Source: Gilliamella sp. wkB171 (GTDB taxonomy: Bacteria > Pseudomonadota > Gammaproteobacteria > Enterobacterales > Orbaceae). Taken from it: DNA of 64,000 nucleotides. Below are positions 47,288 through 56,541 of the stretch, piece after piece (the first letter of the stretch is position 1; the number at the start of each line of letters is the position of its first letter). The position numbers and the translations under genes are program-made. The stretch is from positions 43,147 through 107,146 of the forward strand of contig NZ_LYST01000044.1 of the NCBI RefSeq assembly GCF_001693755.1, in the 5' to 3' direction. A model generated the notes under the pieces. That model did not search any database, was not told the DNA's origin, and saw nothing but the letters and a program-made list of their open reading frames with translations.

Positions 47288-48499
47288 ATGGACAAATTAC
47301 TAATTCATAAGATTTCTTATTCCAATTTATGTGCGCAATTCTCTGAACAAATAATAATAGCTGTGCTGCCGATTATAGCAGTACTATCTATACATGCTTC
47401 AGCGTCTGAAACAGCATTTATACAAATGATAAATACGTTACCTTTTCTATTATTATCGATTCCAATGGGAATACTTGCAGATAGAGTATCTAGAAAGAAA
47501 TTGATGATCATAATGGAAATTGTTCGTGCAGCAGCCATATTTATATTGTTTTATTTGACATTTTTAGGGAATCTGACAATAAATAAAATTGCATTATTCG
47601 GTTTTTTTATAGCAATTGGTACTGTTATTTACAGTGTAGCAAGTCCCGCTTTAGTCGCATCTTTTGTCATAAAAGATCAGTTAATTAATGCCAATAGATC
47701 AATAGAAATTGCCAAAAGTGTGGCTTTTACTGCCGGTCCAGCATTCGGTGGTATTCTTGCTGGCATTTATTCAGCAGGATTAGCATTCATATTGGCTTTT
47801 TTACTTTCAATCATCAGTGCCTTTTTTCTAATATGTTTACCCAAGGAGCCTGTACAAAAAAAATCAGAAAGAAACATAATTCAAGAACTATGTGATGGTT
47901 TTATTTTTTTACTCAAAAATAAATATTTAAGACCTATAACGATAACAGCTTTTGTCTTTAATTTATCATTTAATTTGTTATTATCAATATTTGCTTACTA
48001 TACTATCAATAATCTCTCCTTTACTTCATTTGAAGTCGGAATATTATTAAGCCTAATCGGTTTAGGAATGTTTTTGGGATCCGTTCTATACAAATTTATA
48101 TCTACAAGAATAAATTTTGGATTCCAACTGACTTTAGGGCCTGTATCAGCTTTTGTAGCTTCAATATTAATGCTTTTAACTACCATATATCCTGTCAAGG
48201 AATTGGTTTTTATATCTTTTTTCTGTTTTGGATTTGGCCCCATCATATGGACCATATCTACAGTCTCGCTAAGGCAGTTAGTTACGCCTAATAATATGAT
48301 AGCGAAAATATCTTCAGTGATCATGACGGTTACTTTTGGTGCCCGGCCTTTAGGCGCTGCTTTAGGTATATACATAAGTGCAAATTTTGGTGTAACTAAT
48401 TGCATTTTCGCTGTTTTTATTGGTTTTTTTATTCAGTTAGCAATTATTCTTTTCTCAAAACCAGCCAACTTAAAAAAATTATCAGATGCAGAGAAATAA
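47288..48499 (+). CDS. MFS transporter (EntS-like efflux type)
   Basis: 403-aa major facilitator protein with 12 predicted helices. Seen: the loop 2-3 motif GILADRVSRKK (usual GxLaDrxgrk signature), and FTAGPAFGGILAG (motif C-like, typical of drug exporters). The layout and length resemble EntS or macrolide efflux MFS proteins; the substrate is unknown. The ATG at 47258 is possible, but the one at 47288 has AGGAAAA upstream within range. No regulator adjoins it. The T6SS accessory genes start about 150 bp downstream. Confidence 0.78.
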   Translation: MDKLLIHKISYSNLCAQFSEQIIIAVLPIIAVLSIHASASETAFIQMINTLPFLLLSIPMGILADRVSRKKLMIIMEIVRAAAIFILFYLTFLGNLTINKIALFGFFIAIGTVIYSVASPALVASFVIKDQLINANRSIEIAKSVAFTAGPAFGGILAGIYSAGLAFILAFLLSIISAFFLICLPKEPVQKKSERNIIQELCDGFIFLLKNKYLRPITITAFVFNLSFNLLLSIFAYYTINNLSFTSFEVGILLSLIGLGMFLGSVLYKFISTRINFGFQLTLGPVSAFVASILMLLTTIYPVKELVFISFFCFGFGPIIWTISTVSLRQLVTPNNMIAKISSVIMTVTFGARPLGAALGIYISANFGVTNCIFAVFIGFFIQLAIILFSKPANLKKLSDAEK

Positions 48500-48647
48500 T
48501 GTTAAAAAGGTTGAAAATGTGTTGTTATGTGAAATATTGTTGAAAATTGCCAAGTGATGATGCTCTAAATGTATATCAACTAACAATGATGTACCAATAA
48601 ATCTAATCGTGCTAATACATTTTAATAAAACACAGGAATCAATAATT

Positions 48648-49538
48648 ATGTTTAATAGTACACGCTACACACCAAAAATTTATGGTTGGACAAGAGATTT
48701 AGAAAAATCGATTAACCGTTATGATTCAGGGGTTCGCTTAAAAAAAGATAAACAAGGAAGACCTTATTTAAAACAGATGCGATATGCTGATGATACCTAT
48801 TGTGAACTGGGGCGATTTAGCAATGGCGAAAGAACCAACAATATTTTATTTGGACTATTGGCTTTTATTAGCATGTTGATTTCTGTAGGAGGATTGTTAT
48901 ATGCAGCAATTTTTGCCATTACCGAATTAGATAATATCGGACTGGCTTTTATTTGGCTCTGTTTTATTGTTGCCATTGTCCCTTTTTTAAGCATTTGTAC
49001 TTCTGGTTTAACCATCCGCAGTTTATTGTTACCTGCCGATATTCCTGTCCGTTTTAATCGACAAACTGGTAAAGTCTATGTCTACGACCCACAATTGAAT
49101 AAACATTATTTTTGGTTTCCATGGAAAGTCTTAATGCGAATGGCAACTCCCGATATTAAAGTATTTGAATGGGACAATTTAAGTGCTTTTTCACGGCGAA
49201 AAGGGGTTGTTAACGAATTATGGTTAGCCGCATGTAAGCCCGGCACTTATGAAGTGATTGATTACTTTCTTGTGTGTGATGCTCCCGCACTTTATGATGA
49301 ATGGCTTTGGATTATGGAGTATATGGCGTTTGCACGTGAGCTAAGCTATAAAAGTGAAGTACAACCAACACATTGGTCGCATGATATTAATCTTCGTTTT
49401 GCTTCACCGATTATCTGGCCAGAAGGTGTTGATAAAGCATCGAAAGCCAGCTCGAAAGCAGAATTGGCCGAAATTGAAAAACAGTATGACTTAGTGGGCA
49501 AAATGTATCCACCCTACAATATTGAACACCAAGCATAG
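48648..49538 (+). CDS. DUF6708 family membrane protein, T6SS-associated
   Basis: 296-aa protein with a soluble N-terminus, two hydrophobic helices (about 62-88 and 93-115), and a cytosolic part with PVRFNRQTGKVYVYDP, the recognisable DUF6708 block, and WDNLSAFS. Proteins of this type are found beside VgrG/PAAR genes in T6SS loci; the function is not known (adaptor or immunity roles have been guessed). The frame is open from 48609, but ATG 48648 has AGGA upstream. The 3' third (from 49219) lies inside a 1,302-bp tandem duplication. Confidence 0.65.
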   Translation: MFNSTRYTPKIYGWTRDLEKSINRYDSGVRLKKDKQGRPYLKQMRYADDTYCELGRFSNGERTNNILFGLLAFISMLISVGGLLYAAIFAITELDNIGLAFIWLCFIVAIVPFLSICTSGLTIRSLLLPADIPVRFNRQTGKVYVYDPQLNKHYFWFPWKVLMRMATPDIKVFEWDNLSAFSRRKGVVNELWLAACKPGTYEVIDYFLVCDAPALYDEWLWIMEYMAFARELSYKSEVQPTHWSHDINLRFASPIIWPEGVDKASKASSKAELAEIEKQYDLVGKMYPPYNIEHQA

Positions 49539-50520
49539 GTCTGCTTGTAAAGCAGCTTAAATATAAGAATAACTATAAATAAGGATTAAAGCATGAATAT
49601 GAAAGCCATCTTGATATTAATACTCGCTGGGATAGTGTTTTTACTCACCAAGTGTGACTTTTCTCATTTTAAAGAGAAAATTCAACAAGAGTATGATGCT
49701 TCTAACCCTAATGGTGATAAGGGATTTTGTCTATCTTTTAGTGGGAAAGGCGTTTATCCTTATACATCAATAAATACCTTTCCGCCATATACTGATGCTC
49801 TTGACATCATAGGTAATAACCGTTTAAATCAATCATTACACGCTTTTAGCCAAATAGGGTTATTTAGCGAAGAGCCTACCGGTGAAGATGATGGCAAACC
49901 TATTTATCGTTACAGTTTAACCCCTTTTGGGCAACAGCATTTTTACCGTCAATCATCTACTGATGGTTTTTGTTTTGGTCGAATTGTTGTGCAGAGCCTT
50001 AAAAAATCTTATAAAGATATGCCTACTGATAACTATGAAGTAACCTATATTTCTGGAAGAAAAAAGAAGCGAGTCTACTTTGATTTTACCATCGAAAATT
50101 TGCCTGAAGATTGGTTAAAAGCCAATATGCCTTTTATCAAAGAATTATATGGAGAAGAAATAGAAGAGCTTTTAAGCGAAAAAGAAGGGCGTTATAGAGT
50201 GTATTTTGCCAAGGAAGCCGGCGCCAAAGAGTGGCATATTGTAAACGGAATTATAATTCATAATGGATTTTTTTTACATCAAAGGGACTAACGTGATTTA
50301 AAAAATTGGCGGTATTAGGTATTTTTTAACAGTATAAAAGATTAATATTGCTTGCGAATACAAATATTATTAATTATTAAATAAAAAATAATAGGAAATA
50401 AACAATGGGTAAATTGCGTGGCGTTATTCGCTTAGGCGATTCTACAGATCATGGTGGCAAAGTTATTTCGGCCTCCTCAACAACAATTATTCAAGGAAAG
50501 CCCTTAGCGCGCATCGGAGA
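49219..50520 (+). repeat. Tandem duplication, unit 1 (1,302 bp)
   Basis: Starts at TATGGTTAG inside the DUF6708 gene and ends just before TATGGTTAG inside the first PAAR copy. It holds the 3' part of the DUF6708 gene, the first lipoprotein-like gene and the 5' part of a PAAR gene. Unit 2 follows immediately. Confidence 0.95.
49593..50291 (+). CDS. Lipoprotein-like unknown protein, T6SS-associated (copy 1)
   Basis: 232-aa protein with an N-terminal hydrophobic segment (3-18) that ends in FLLTKC, a poor lipobox (Lys at -1), so it is either a lipoprotein or anchored by an uncleaved helix. The rest is soluble and periplasmic (YRYSLTPFGQQHFYR, GFCFGRIVVQSL). No known catalytic motif. It sits between the DUF6708 gene and PAAR, a usual place for effector or immunity genes, but function is not shown. 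AAGGATT precedes ATG. Differs from copy 2 at 14 of 232 residues, 13 of them between residues 139 and 209. Confidence 0.6.
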   Translation: MNMKAILILILAGIVFLLTKCDFSHFKEKIQQEYDASNPNGDKGFCLSFSGKGVYPYTSINTFPPYTDALDIIGNNRLNQSLHAFSQIGLFSEEPTGEDDGKPIYRYSLTPFGQQHFYRQSSTDGFCFGRIVVQSLKKSYKDMPTDNYEVTYISGRKKKRVYFDFTIENLPEDWLKANMPFIKELYGEEIEELLSEKEGRYRVYFAKEAGAKEWHIVNGIIIHNGFFLHQRD

Positions 50521-50539
50521 TATGGTTAGCCGCATGTAA
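50405..50539 (+). pseudogene. Truncated PAAR protein (N-terminal 42 residues)
   Basis: Reads exactly like the first 42 residues of the intact PAAR gene at 51707 (MGKLRGVIRLGDSTDHGG...), then crosses the duplication junction at TATGGTTAG into the DUF6708 sequence in another frame and stops after two more residues (Arg-Met, TAA). It lacks the second half of the PAAR cone and cannot form a normal tip. Confidence 0.9.
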
Positions 50540-50840
50540 GCCCGGCACTTATGAAGTGATTGATTACTTTCTTGTGTGTGATGCTCCCGCACTTTATGAT
50601 GAATGGCTTTGGATTATGGAGTATATGGCGTTTGCACGTGAGCTAAGCTATAAAAGTGAAGTACAACCAACACATTGGTCGCATGATATTAATCTTCGTT
50701 TTGCTTCACCGATTATCTGGCCAGAAGGTGTTGATAAAGCATCGAAAGCCAGCTCGAAAGCAGAATTGGCCGAAATTGAAAAACAGTATGACTTAGTGGG
50801 CAAAATGTATCCACCCTACAATATTGAACACCAAGCATAG
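50521..50840 (+). pseudogene. Truncated DUF6708 gene, 3' fragment
   Basis: Copy of the last 107 codons of the DUF6708 gene, joined to the truncated PAAR at the junction. An internal ATG (50556) could give a 94-aa peptide starting MIDYFLVCDAPAL, but its ribosome site is not a designed one. The N-terminal membrane part is missing. Its bases are the same as in the intact gene as far as compared. Confidence 0.88.
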
Positions 50841-50894
50841 GTCTGCTTGTAAAGCAGCTTAAATATAAGAATAACTATAAATAAGGATTAAAGC

Positions 50895-51593
50895 ATGAAT
50901 ATGAAAGCCATCTTGATATTAATACTCGCTGGGATAGTGTTTTTACTCACCAAGTGTGACTTTTCTCATTTTAAAGAGAAAATTCAACAAGAGTATGATG
51001 CTTCTAACCCTAATGGTGATAAGGGATTTTGTCTATCTTTTAGTGGGAAAGGCGTTTATCCTTATACATCAATAAATACCTTTCCGCCATATACTGATGC
51101 TCTTGACATCATAGGTAATAACCGTTTAAATCAATCATTACACGCTTTTAGCCAAATGGGGTTATTTAGCGAAGAGCCTACCGGTGAAGATGATGGCAAA
51201 CCTATTTATCGTTACAGTTTAACCCCTTTTGGGCAACAGCATTTTTACCGTCAATCATCTACTGATGGTTTTTGTTTTGGTCGAATTGTTGTGCAGAGCC
51301 TTAAAAATTCATATGAGGATATGCCTACTGATGACGATGAAATAACTTATATTTCTGGAAGAAAAATAAAACCAGTCTATTTTGAATTTACCATCGAAAA
51401 TTTGCCTGAAGATTGGTTAAAAGCCAATATGCCCTTTATCAAAGAATTATATGGAAAAAAAATGGAAGAGCTTTTAAGCGAAAAAGAAGGACGTTATAAA
51501 GCGTATTTTGCCAAGGAAGCCGGCGCCAAAGAGTGGCATATTGTAAACGGAATTATAATTCATAATGGATTTTTTTTACATCAAAGGGACTAA
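50895..51593 (+). CDS. Lipoprotein-like unknown protein, T6SS-associated (copy 2)
   Basis: 232-aa paralogue of the gene at 49593, from the tandem duplication. The N-terminal 138 residues differ at one site (Ile to Met, GLFSEE region), while residues 139-209 show 13 changes, many altering charge (for example KSYKDMPTDNYE to NSYEDMPTDDDE). Both copies have the same upstream ribosome site and intact frames, so both may be made. The clustered change may point to selection or to gene conversion from a diverged source. Confidence 0.6.
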   Translation: MNMKAILILILAGIVFLLTKCDFSHFKEKIQQEYDASNPNGDKGFCLSFSGKGVYPYTSINTFPPYTDALDIIGNNRLNQSLHAFSQMGLFSEEPTGEDDGKPIYRYSLTPFGQQHFYRQSSTDGFCFGRIVVQSLKNSYEDMPTDDDEITYISGRKIKPVYFEFTIENLPEDWLKANMPFIKELYGKKMEELLSEKEGRYKAYFAKEAGAKEWHIVNGIIIHNGFFLHQRD

Positions 51594-51706
51594 CGTTATT
51601 AAAAAAATTGGCGGTATTAGGTATTTTTTAACAGTATAAAAGATTAATATTGCTTGCGAATACAAATATTATTAATTATAAAATAAAAAATAATAGGAAA
51701 TAAACA

Positions 51707-51979
51707 ATGGGTAAATTGCGTGGCGTTATTCGCTTAGGCGATTCTACAGATCATGGTGGCAAAGTTATTTCGGCCTCCTCAACAACAATTATTCAAGGAA
51801 AGCCCTTAGCGCGCATCGGAGATATGGTTAGTTGCCCGAAAAAAGATCATGGTGTCAATCCCATCATTGAGGGAGAGCCAACCTTTCTTGATCAGGGTAA
51901 GCCCGTCGCGTTAGATGGTCACCATGCTGCTTGTGGATGTGTGTTAATTTCATCACTAACTAATGTGGGGAAAGGTTAA
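51707..51979 (+). CDS. PAAR-domain T6SS spike tip protein
   Basis: 90-aa PAAR protein, a single-domain tip that binds the blunt end of the VgrG spike and sharpens it. Seen: RLGDSTDHGGKVIS, KPLARIGDMVSC, IIEGEPTF and the metal-binding HHAACGC near the end (His/Cys set of the zinc site). No effector extension, so it would recruit effectors non-covalently. Its stop overlaps the next gene by one base (TAATG). Upstream lies the truncated duplicate. Confidence 0.93.
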   Translation: MGKLRGVIRLGDSTDHGGKVISASSTTIIQGKPLARIGDMVSCPKKDHGVNPIIEGEPTFLDQGKPVALDGHHAACGCVLISSLTNVGKG

Positions 51980-53181
51980 TGTCTGTTGATTTAACATCAT
52001 TACCCCCCACCCTACCTAACCCCAAGAAATTTAACTTTTTATTTTGGGGGGGGGTATTAATCGTTTTTGTTGTAATAGGATGCATCACTACCTTTGTATT
52101 GAGCTTTTTTTACACCATAGCCAATTTATTATTTGTATTCGGAGCATTAGTCTTACCAGTTTTAATTTGGGTGTTTATATTTTTGTATGGTCTTTATTAT
52201 AGAGGTTATCGAGAAACCTATATTAAACAATGGAACGCTTACCGAGATATACGCTATCAACAACTGGTTAACTACGCAAGGCGTGGGTTATATGTTTTGT
52301 ATTACAACCTTACCACCGAATATAGTGAATATAATAATGCCAACGGTATTGTTAATAACCGATTTGTACTGATTACTAAGCGTCATCCAAGTGGTAGTAG
52401 TATTATTCCACATAGTGCATTATCCTTACCTAATAATGTAAATAGTGGTGATTTTTATGAACGATTAGAGCCACTATTTAAACAATGGCAACAGCATTAC
52501 AAATCTTATTTTAACCAGTTACCATCGGATTTGAACATTCATGTGCGTTTTTTTATTGATTCAACAAGTCCAATCGAGAATCTTGAAAACCTATGGTCAC
52601 AAACAGTAGGTTCACTTATTCGTACTTCAAGTTTTAAAATTGAAGACACTAAAAGTAGTTCTACATTTATAGAAGCATGGCTAGACAATAGTGATCATGA
52701 TGACGATTTGCTACTTGTTATTAGTGCTCATTTATTTAATTCCCCAACAAAAAATGAAGGCGAATTTGCATCATTAATGCTATTAGCAGGCGAACGCGCA
52801 GTTAAAACACCATTTTTATCAACCTTACAATTACCTTTAGTAAAAGTGTGCCGTAGTGAACAGACAGATTCATTAAGTCAAACAATAGATAAAGCTCTAT
52901 TGTGGGGAAATACAGATAATAAACGTTTTGACGGTGTTTGGTATGGCGGTATATCAAACGACATTAATATTCAAATCATGAATCACTTTAATGACATTGA
53001 TTTCAAACCAAACGGCATTTTTAATATCGATACCTCGATTGGTTCTGTAGGTTATAGTACTTATTGGCTGGCATTAGCTTTAGCTGTAGAAAACACACTA
53101 ACAACTAAGAATAAACAGTTTGTGATAGTCGGTAATCCAAACATTAGTGCTCAAGTTGTTGAATATTTGCAGGGAAAATAG
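51979..53181 (+). CDS. Unknown T6SS-locus membrane protein
   Basis: 400-aa protein with two adjacent transmembrane helices (about 23-45 and 50-74), then a large soluble domain (95-400) with LLLVISAHLFN and MLLAGERAVKT. I do not recognise a family or catalytic motif. The tight spacing (TAATG overlap with PAAR, 5 bp before tssM) shows that it belongs to the T6SS operon. Roles such as an accessory of the TssM membrane complex or an immunity-type protein are possible but unproven. Confidence 0.7.
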   Translation: MSVDLTSLPPTLPNPKKFNFLFWGGVLIVFVVIGCITTFVLSFFYTIANLLFVFGALVLPVLIWVFIFLYGLYYRGYRETYIKQWNAYRDIRYQQLVNYARRGLYVLYYNLTTEYSEYNNANGIVNNRFVLITKRHPSGSSIIPHSALSLPNNVNSGDFYERLEPLFKQWQQHYKSYFNQLPSDLNIHVRFFIDSTSPIENLENLWSQTVGSLIRTSSFKIEDTKSSSTFIEAWLDNSDHDDDLLLVISAHLFNSPTKNEGEFASLMLLAGERAVKTPFLSTLQLPLVKVCRSEQTDSLSQTIDKALLWGNTDNKRFDGVWYGGISNDINIQIMNHFNDIDFKPNGIFNIDTSIGSVGYSTYWLALALAVENTLTTKNKQFVIVGNPNISAQVVEYLQGK

Positions 53182-53186
53182 AACAA

Positions 53187-56100
53187 ATGAAAAAAATCAC
53201 TATAACTTGGATGATATTGTTATTTCTGATTGCAATTATCGTTATTTATTTTATTTGGCAAAACAGTTTTTCTTTTTTTACGACCAATGGTGATAAATGG
53301 TTAGCAACAACTGTCGTAATCATTATTGCATTGGTATTATCGCATCTAAACAATTTGATATTTTTGTCATTAAATAAAATAATAAAATTCAACTTCAAAA
53401 TGATGGATAAAAGTCATATTGATACTGATGATAAAAAAACAAAAAAATCCGAAAAGACTGGTTTTTTCGATGAAATAGTTAAGTTTTTTTATAGTCGCTA
53501 CGGCATCTTTTGGCGCTATAAAATTCGCAAATGTTTAGTATTAGGATCTGCTTCTGATGTGCAAGCTTTATTACCAAATTTAACGGCTGAAGGCTGGCAA
53601 TTATGTGATGAGACGTTAATGATTTATGGTGGGGATATACAAGATGAGATCAATACTCCTTGGTTGCAAGCCTTAAAAAAACAACTTTCTCGTTGTGTGC
53701 CTTTTTGGGGAAAACCAATTAATGCCTTAATTTGGGCTTTACCTGAGCATTATTTAGATAATACAAGGCAACATCAATTAGCTCTCGAAAAAGCAGTAGT
53801 CCAGTTACATAAACGAAATAAAATATTAAATTGGTCTGCCCCACTTTATTTAGTTGCAAGGCAAAAAGAAGAGTGGTCACAAGCTGGGCGCATAGAACAA
53901 AGTGTTGGCGTTTTCTTTTCAACGTTAAAAAAAGAGTCAATGGAGTCTGTTGATTTATCACTTAATCAATTAGCCAAAGATTGTAGTAAACGTGGAATAC
54001 AACAAATCAAAAGGAATGTTTGTCACGCCTTTTTATTGCAAATTAGCCAAAATTTAGTTAAAGGTGATATCACTAATATTAAACGTTACTTGACCTTGCT
54101 AACTTCCTTCCGTTTCTCTCCTTGCGTTCGTGGCCTGTTTTTTATGTCTAACCAGCATAATTCAAATCACGATTCCTCTTTTTTTGAACATTCATTGTTA
54201 ATGACACCAACATGGCAGTCAATTAGTGATGATGCAAATTTACAATTTGGACGAAGAATGGGGATTCAATGGGGGTTATTATCTTGTTACGCTTTAATTG
54301 CTGTAATGACAATGACAAGTGTTGCATTACTGACTTCATTTTTCCGTAATGCATCACTAATCAATGATAGCGTCGAATTGGTTAAACAAGCCGATAATTC
54401 AGTAACTCAAAACTATACCGTTCAATTGCAAACTCAATACCAGTTACAACAACGTTTAGAACAGTTGCTTTTTCGACAACAACACGGTGCACCATTATCG
54501 TATCGATTTGGCTTAAATCATAATGATGCGCTATTAAATAAATTATGGCTTACCTATCGTGCAACCAATTCACGTAATATTGCAACACCATTTTATGACA
54601 ATATAGCTCAGTATTTAACATTACTGACTGAATTACCACCAAATGATCCTAGACGAAATAAACTGGTAGAATCCGCATATGATGCATTGAAAGCTTATTT
54701 AATGATGAATCATCCAGATAAAAGTGATGGAGATTATTTAAGCAAATTTGCTAGTAAAATATGGCGTGCACCTCAAGGAGTCAATGATGGTGATTGGTTA
54801 CGTTTAATGCCGGATTTGGTTCGTTTTTGGGGACAAGTACTCAATATGCATCCTGATTGGGCACTATCTAGCAATCCGCGTTTGATTAAAGACGTCCGCC
54901 AAATTTTGATTAATAATATTGGTGTACAAAATGCGGTGAATACTCTTTACCAAGAGATGATTCAGCGAGCAAGCCAGCACTATGCAAATCAAAACTTAAA
55001 TCAATTGCTTGAAGGTTTAGATAGCCGATTACTCTTTTCGAATGATATGGATGTGCCTGGTGTCTATACCCGAAAAGCTTGGGATGATACCATCAAAGAT
55101 GAAATTGATAATATTGCTAAGTCACGTAAAGAACAAATCGATTGGGTATTAAGTGATGGGGTAAATGCATCAACATCATCTATTTCGCTTGAGACATTAA
55201 AACAACAACTTACTGAACGTTATTTTAGTGAGTATAGTGCCGCTTGGTTGCAATTTTTAAATACAATTGAGTGGCATAAAGCCGATAATGTATCGGATGT
55301 GATTGAGCAACTCACTTTACTTGCTGATACCAGACAATCACCATTAATTGCGCTTATGAATGTGGTGAAATACCAATCAGAAGTCGCATATACTGGGGAT
55401 GGATTATCCGACAGTTTGATTCGTTCAGCACAAGAACTTATGGGGAGTAAATCTCAAACAGGATTACCTAAAAATAATGAAGCATCAGGCCCATTAACAG
55501 CAACTTTTTTACCTGTGAACAACTTACTAAAAAATGACAATACTAATGGACTTTCTTTGCAAACTTATTTACTGAGAGTGACACAAGTTCGCCTCAAGTT
55601 ACAAAATGTTACAAACAGCGCTGATCCTCAAGCAAGAATGCAAGAATTAGCAAAAAGCGTTTTTAAAGGGACTTCTGTCGATTTAACTGAAACACGCGAT
55701 TATGGCAACTTAATCGCGGCAAATCTTGGTGAGGAGTGGTCAGGGTTTGGTTACAATTTATTTAAACAGCCTTTAGAACAAGCATGGCAAGTCGTTTTAG
55801 AGCCTGCTGCCACAAGCTTTAATGATCTATGGAATAACTATGTGGCAAGTCAATGGGAAAAATCGTTTTCTGGCCGTTATCCATTTAAAGACAGAGAAAA
55901 TGATGCATCGTTAGCTGAATTAGCGCGCTTTTTACGACCTGACACTGGAATTATTGATCGTTTTATTATCAGTGAATTAAGTGGTGTATTAGAGAAGAAA
56001 GGTGGAAGCTGGGTTGTGAATACAGCTAACGCGCAGGGCTTAAATTTTTCACCTAAATTCCTTGAAGCATTAACATTATTTAATCAAATTGCAACAGAAA

Positions 56101-56513
56101 TATTATCAAGTGGTGATGTTGCTTTGTCGTTTGATATCATGCCTCGCAGTGGAAATAACATCGCGCGTTCTGAATTGGTAATTAATAAACAAAAATTAGA
56201 GTATTTTAATCAAATTCCAACATGGCAGCGTTTTAACTGGCCAGGCGATGGCTATTCACTTTCTTCACAATTGAGTTGGAGTAGTGATGCATCTGGAATG
56301 CGTCTTTATAAATACTATAGTGGTGATTGGGCATGGATACGTCTACTTGAATCAGCATCTGTGAAACCATTAGATTCAAGTCGTTATGAATTGATTTGGA
56401 ATGCACCCGATGATCGTAAACTACGTTTTATTTTACGCACCCAATTAGGTGGTGGTCCGTTGACATTGTTAAAATTGCGGAATTTTTCATTGCCACAAAA
56501 TGTATTTGAATAA
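53187..56513 (+). CDS. tssM: T6SS inner-membrane protein TssM (IcmF family)
   Basis: 1,108-aa core of the T6SS membrane complex, which spans the inner membrane and binds TssJ in the periplasm. Seen: N-terminal helices (about 7-24 and 39-60), a cytoplasmic domain, a third helix (about 356-385), and a long periplasmic part ending in a beta-rich domain (LGGGPLTLLKLRNFSLP). Where other TssM proteins carry a Walker A motif, this one reads KCLVLGSASDVQALL, without GxxxxGK[ST]. So NTP binding at that site is unlikely. Family and size are as expected. Confidence 0.92.
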   Translation: MKKITITWMILLFLIAIIVIYFIWQNSFSFFTTNGDKWLATTVVIIIALVLSHLNNLIFLSLNKIIKFNFKMMDKSHIDTDDKKTKKSEKTGFFDEIVKFFYSRYGIFWRYKIRKCLVLGSASDVQALLPNLTAEGWQLCDETLMIYGGDIQDEINTPWLQALKKQLSRCVPFWGKPINALIWALPEHYLDNTRQHQLALEKAVVQLHKRNKILNWSAPLYLVARQKEEWSQAGRIEQSVGVFFSTLKKESMESVDLSLNQLAKDCSKRGIQQIKRNVCHAFLLQISQNLVKGDITNIKRYLTLLTSFRFSPCVRGLFFMSNQHNSNHDSSFFEHSLLMTPTWQSISDDANLQFGRRMGIQWGLLSCYALIAVMTMTSVALLTSFFRNASLINDSVELVKQADNSVTQNYTVQLQTQYQLQQRLEQLLFRQQHGAPLSYRFGLNHNDALLNKLWLTYRATNSRNIATPFYDNIAQYLTLLTELPPNDPRRNKLVESAYDALKAYLMMNHPDKSDGDYLSKFASKIWRAPQGVNDGDWLRLMPDLVRFWGQVLNMHPDWALSSNPRLIKDVRQILINNIGVQNAVNTLYQEMIQRASQHYANQNLNQLLEGLDSRLLFSNDMDVPGVYTRKAWDDTIKDEIDNIAKSRKEQIDWVLSDGVNASTSSISLETLKQQLTERYFSEYSAAWLQFLNTIEWHKADNVSDVIEQLTLLADTRQSPLIALMNVVKYQSEVAYTGDGLSDSLIRSAQELMGSKSQTGLPKNNEASGPLTATFLPVNNLLKNDNTNGLSLQTYLLRVTQVRLKLQNVTNSADPQARMQELAKSVFKGTSVDLTETRDYGNLIAANLGEEWSGFGYNLFKQPLEQAWQVVLEPAATSFNDLWNNYVASQWEKSFSGRYPFKDRENDASLAELARFLRPDTGIIDRFIISELSGVLEKKGGSWVVNTANAQGLNFSPKFLEALTLFNQIATEILSSGDVALSFDIMPRSGNNIARSELVINKQKLEYFNQIPTWQRFNWPGDGYSLSSQLSWSSDASGMRLYKYYSGDWAWIRLLESASVKPLDSSRYELIWNAPDDRKLRFILRTQLGGGPLTLLKLRNFSLPQNVFE

Positions 56514-56541
56514 TGATGTATTATAAAAATGGAATATTTTT

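Larger units (their letters stand above)
50521..51822 (+). repeat. Tandem duplication, unit 2 (1,302 bp)
   Basis: Same 1,302-bp length as unit 1. It starts at TATGGTTAG (50521) and ends before TATGGTTAG (51823) in the intact PAAR gene. The first ~770 bp differ from unit 1 at one position seen (A/G near 49855 and 51157); differences cluster in a ~200-bp window in the 3' half of the lipoprotein-like gene. Confidence 0.95.
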
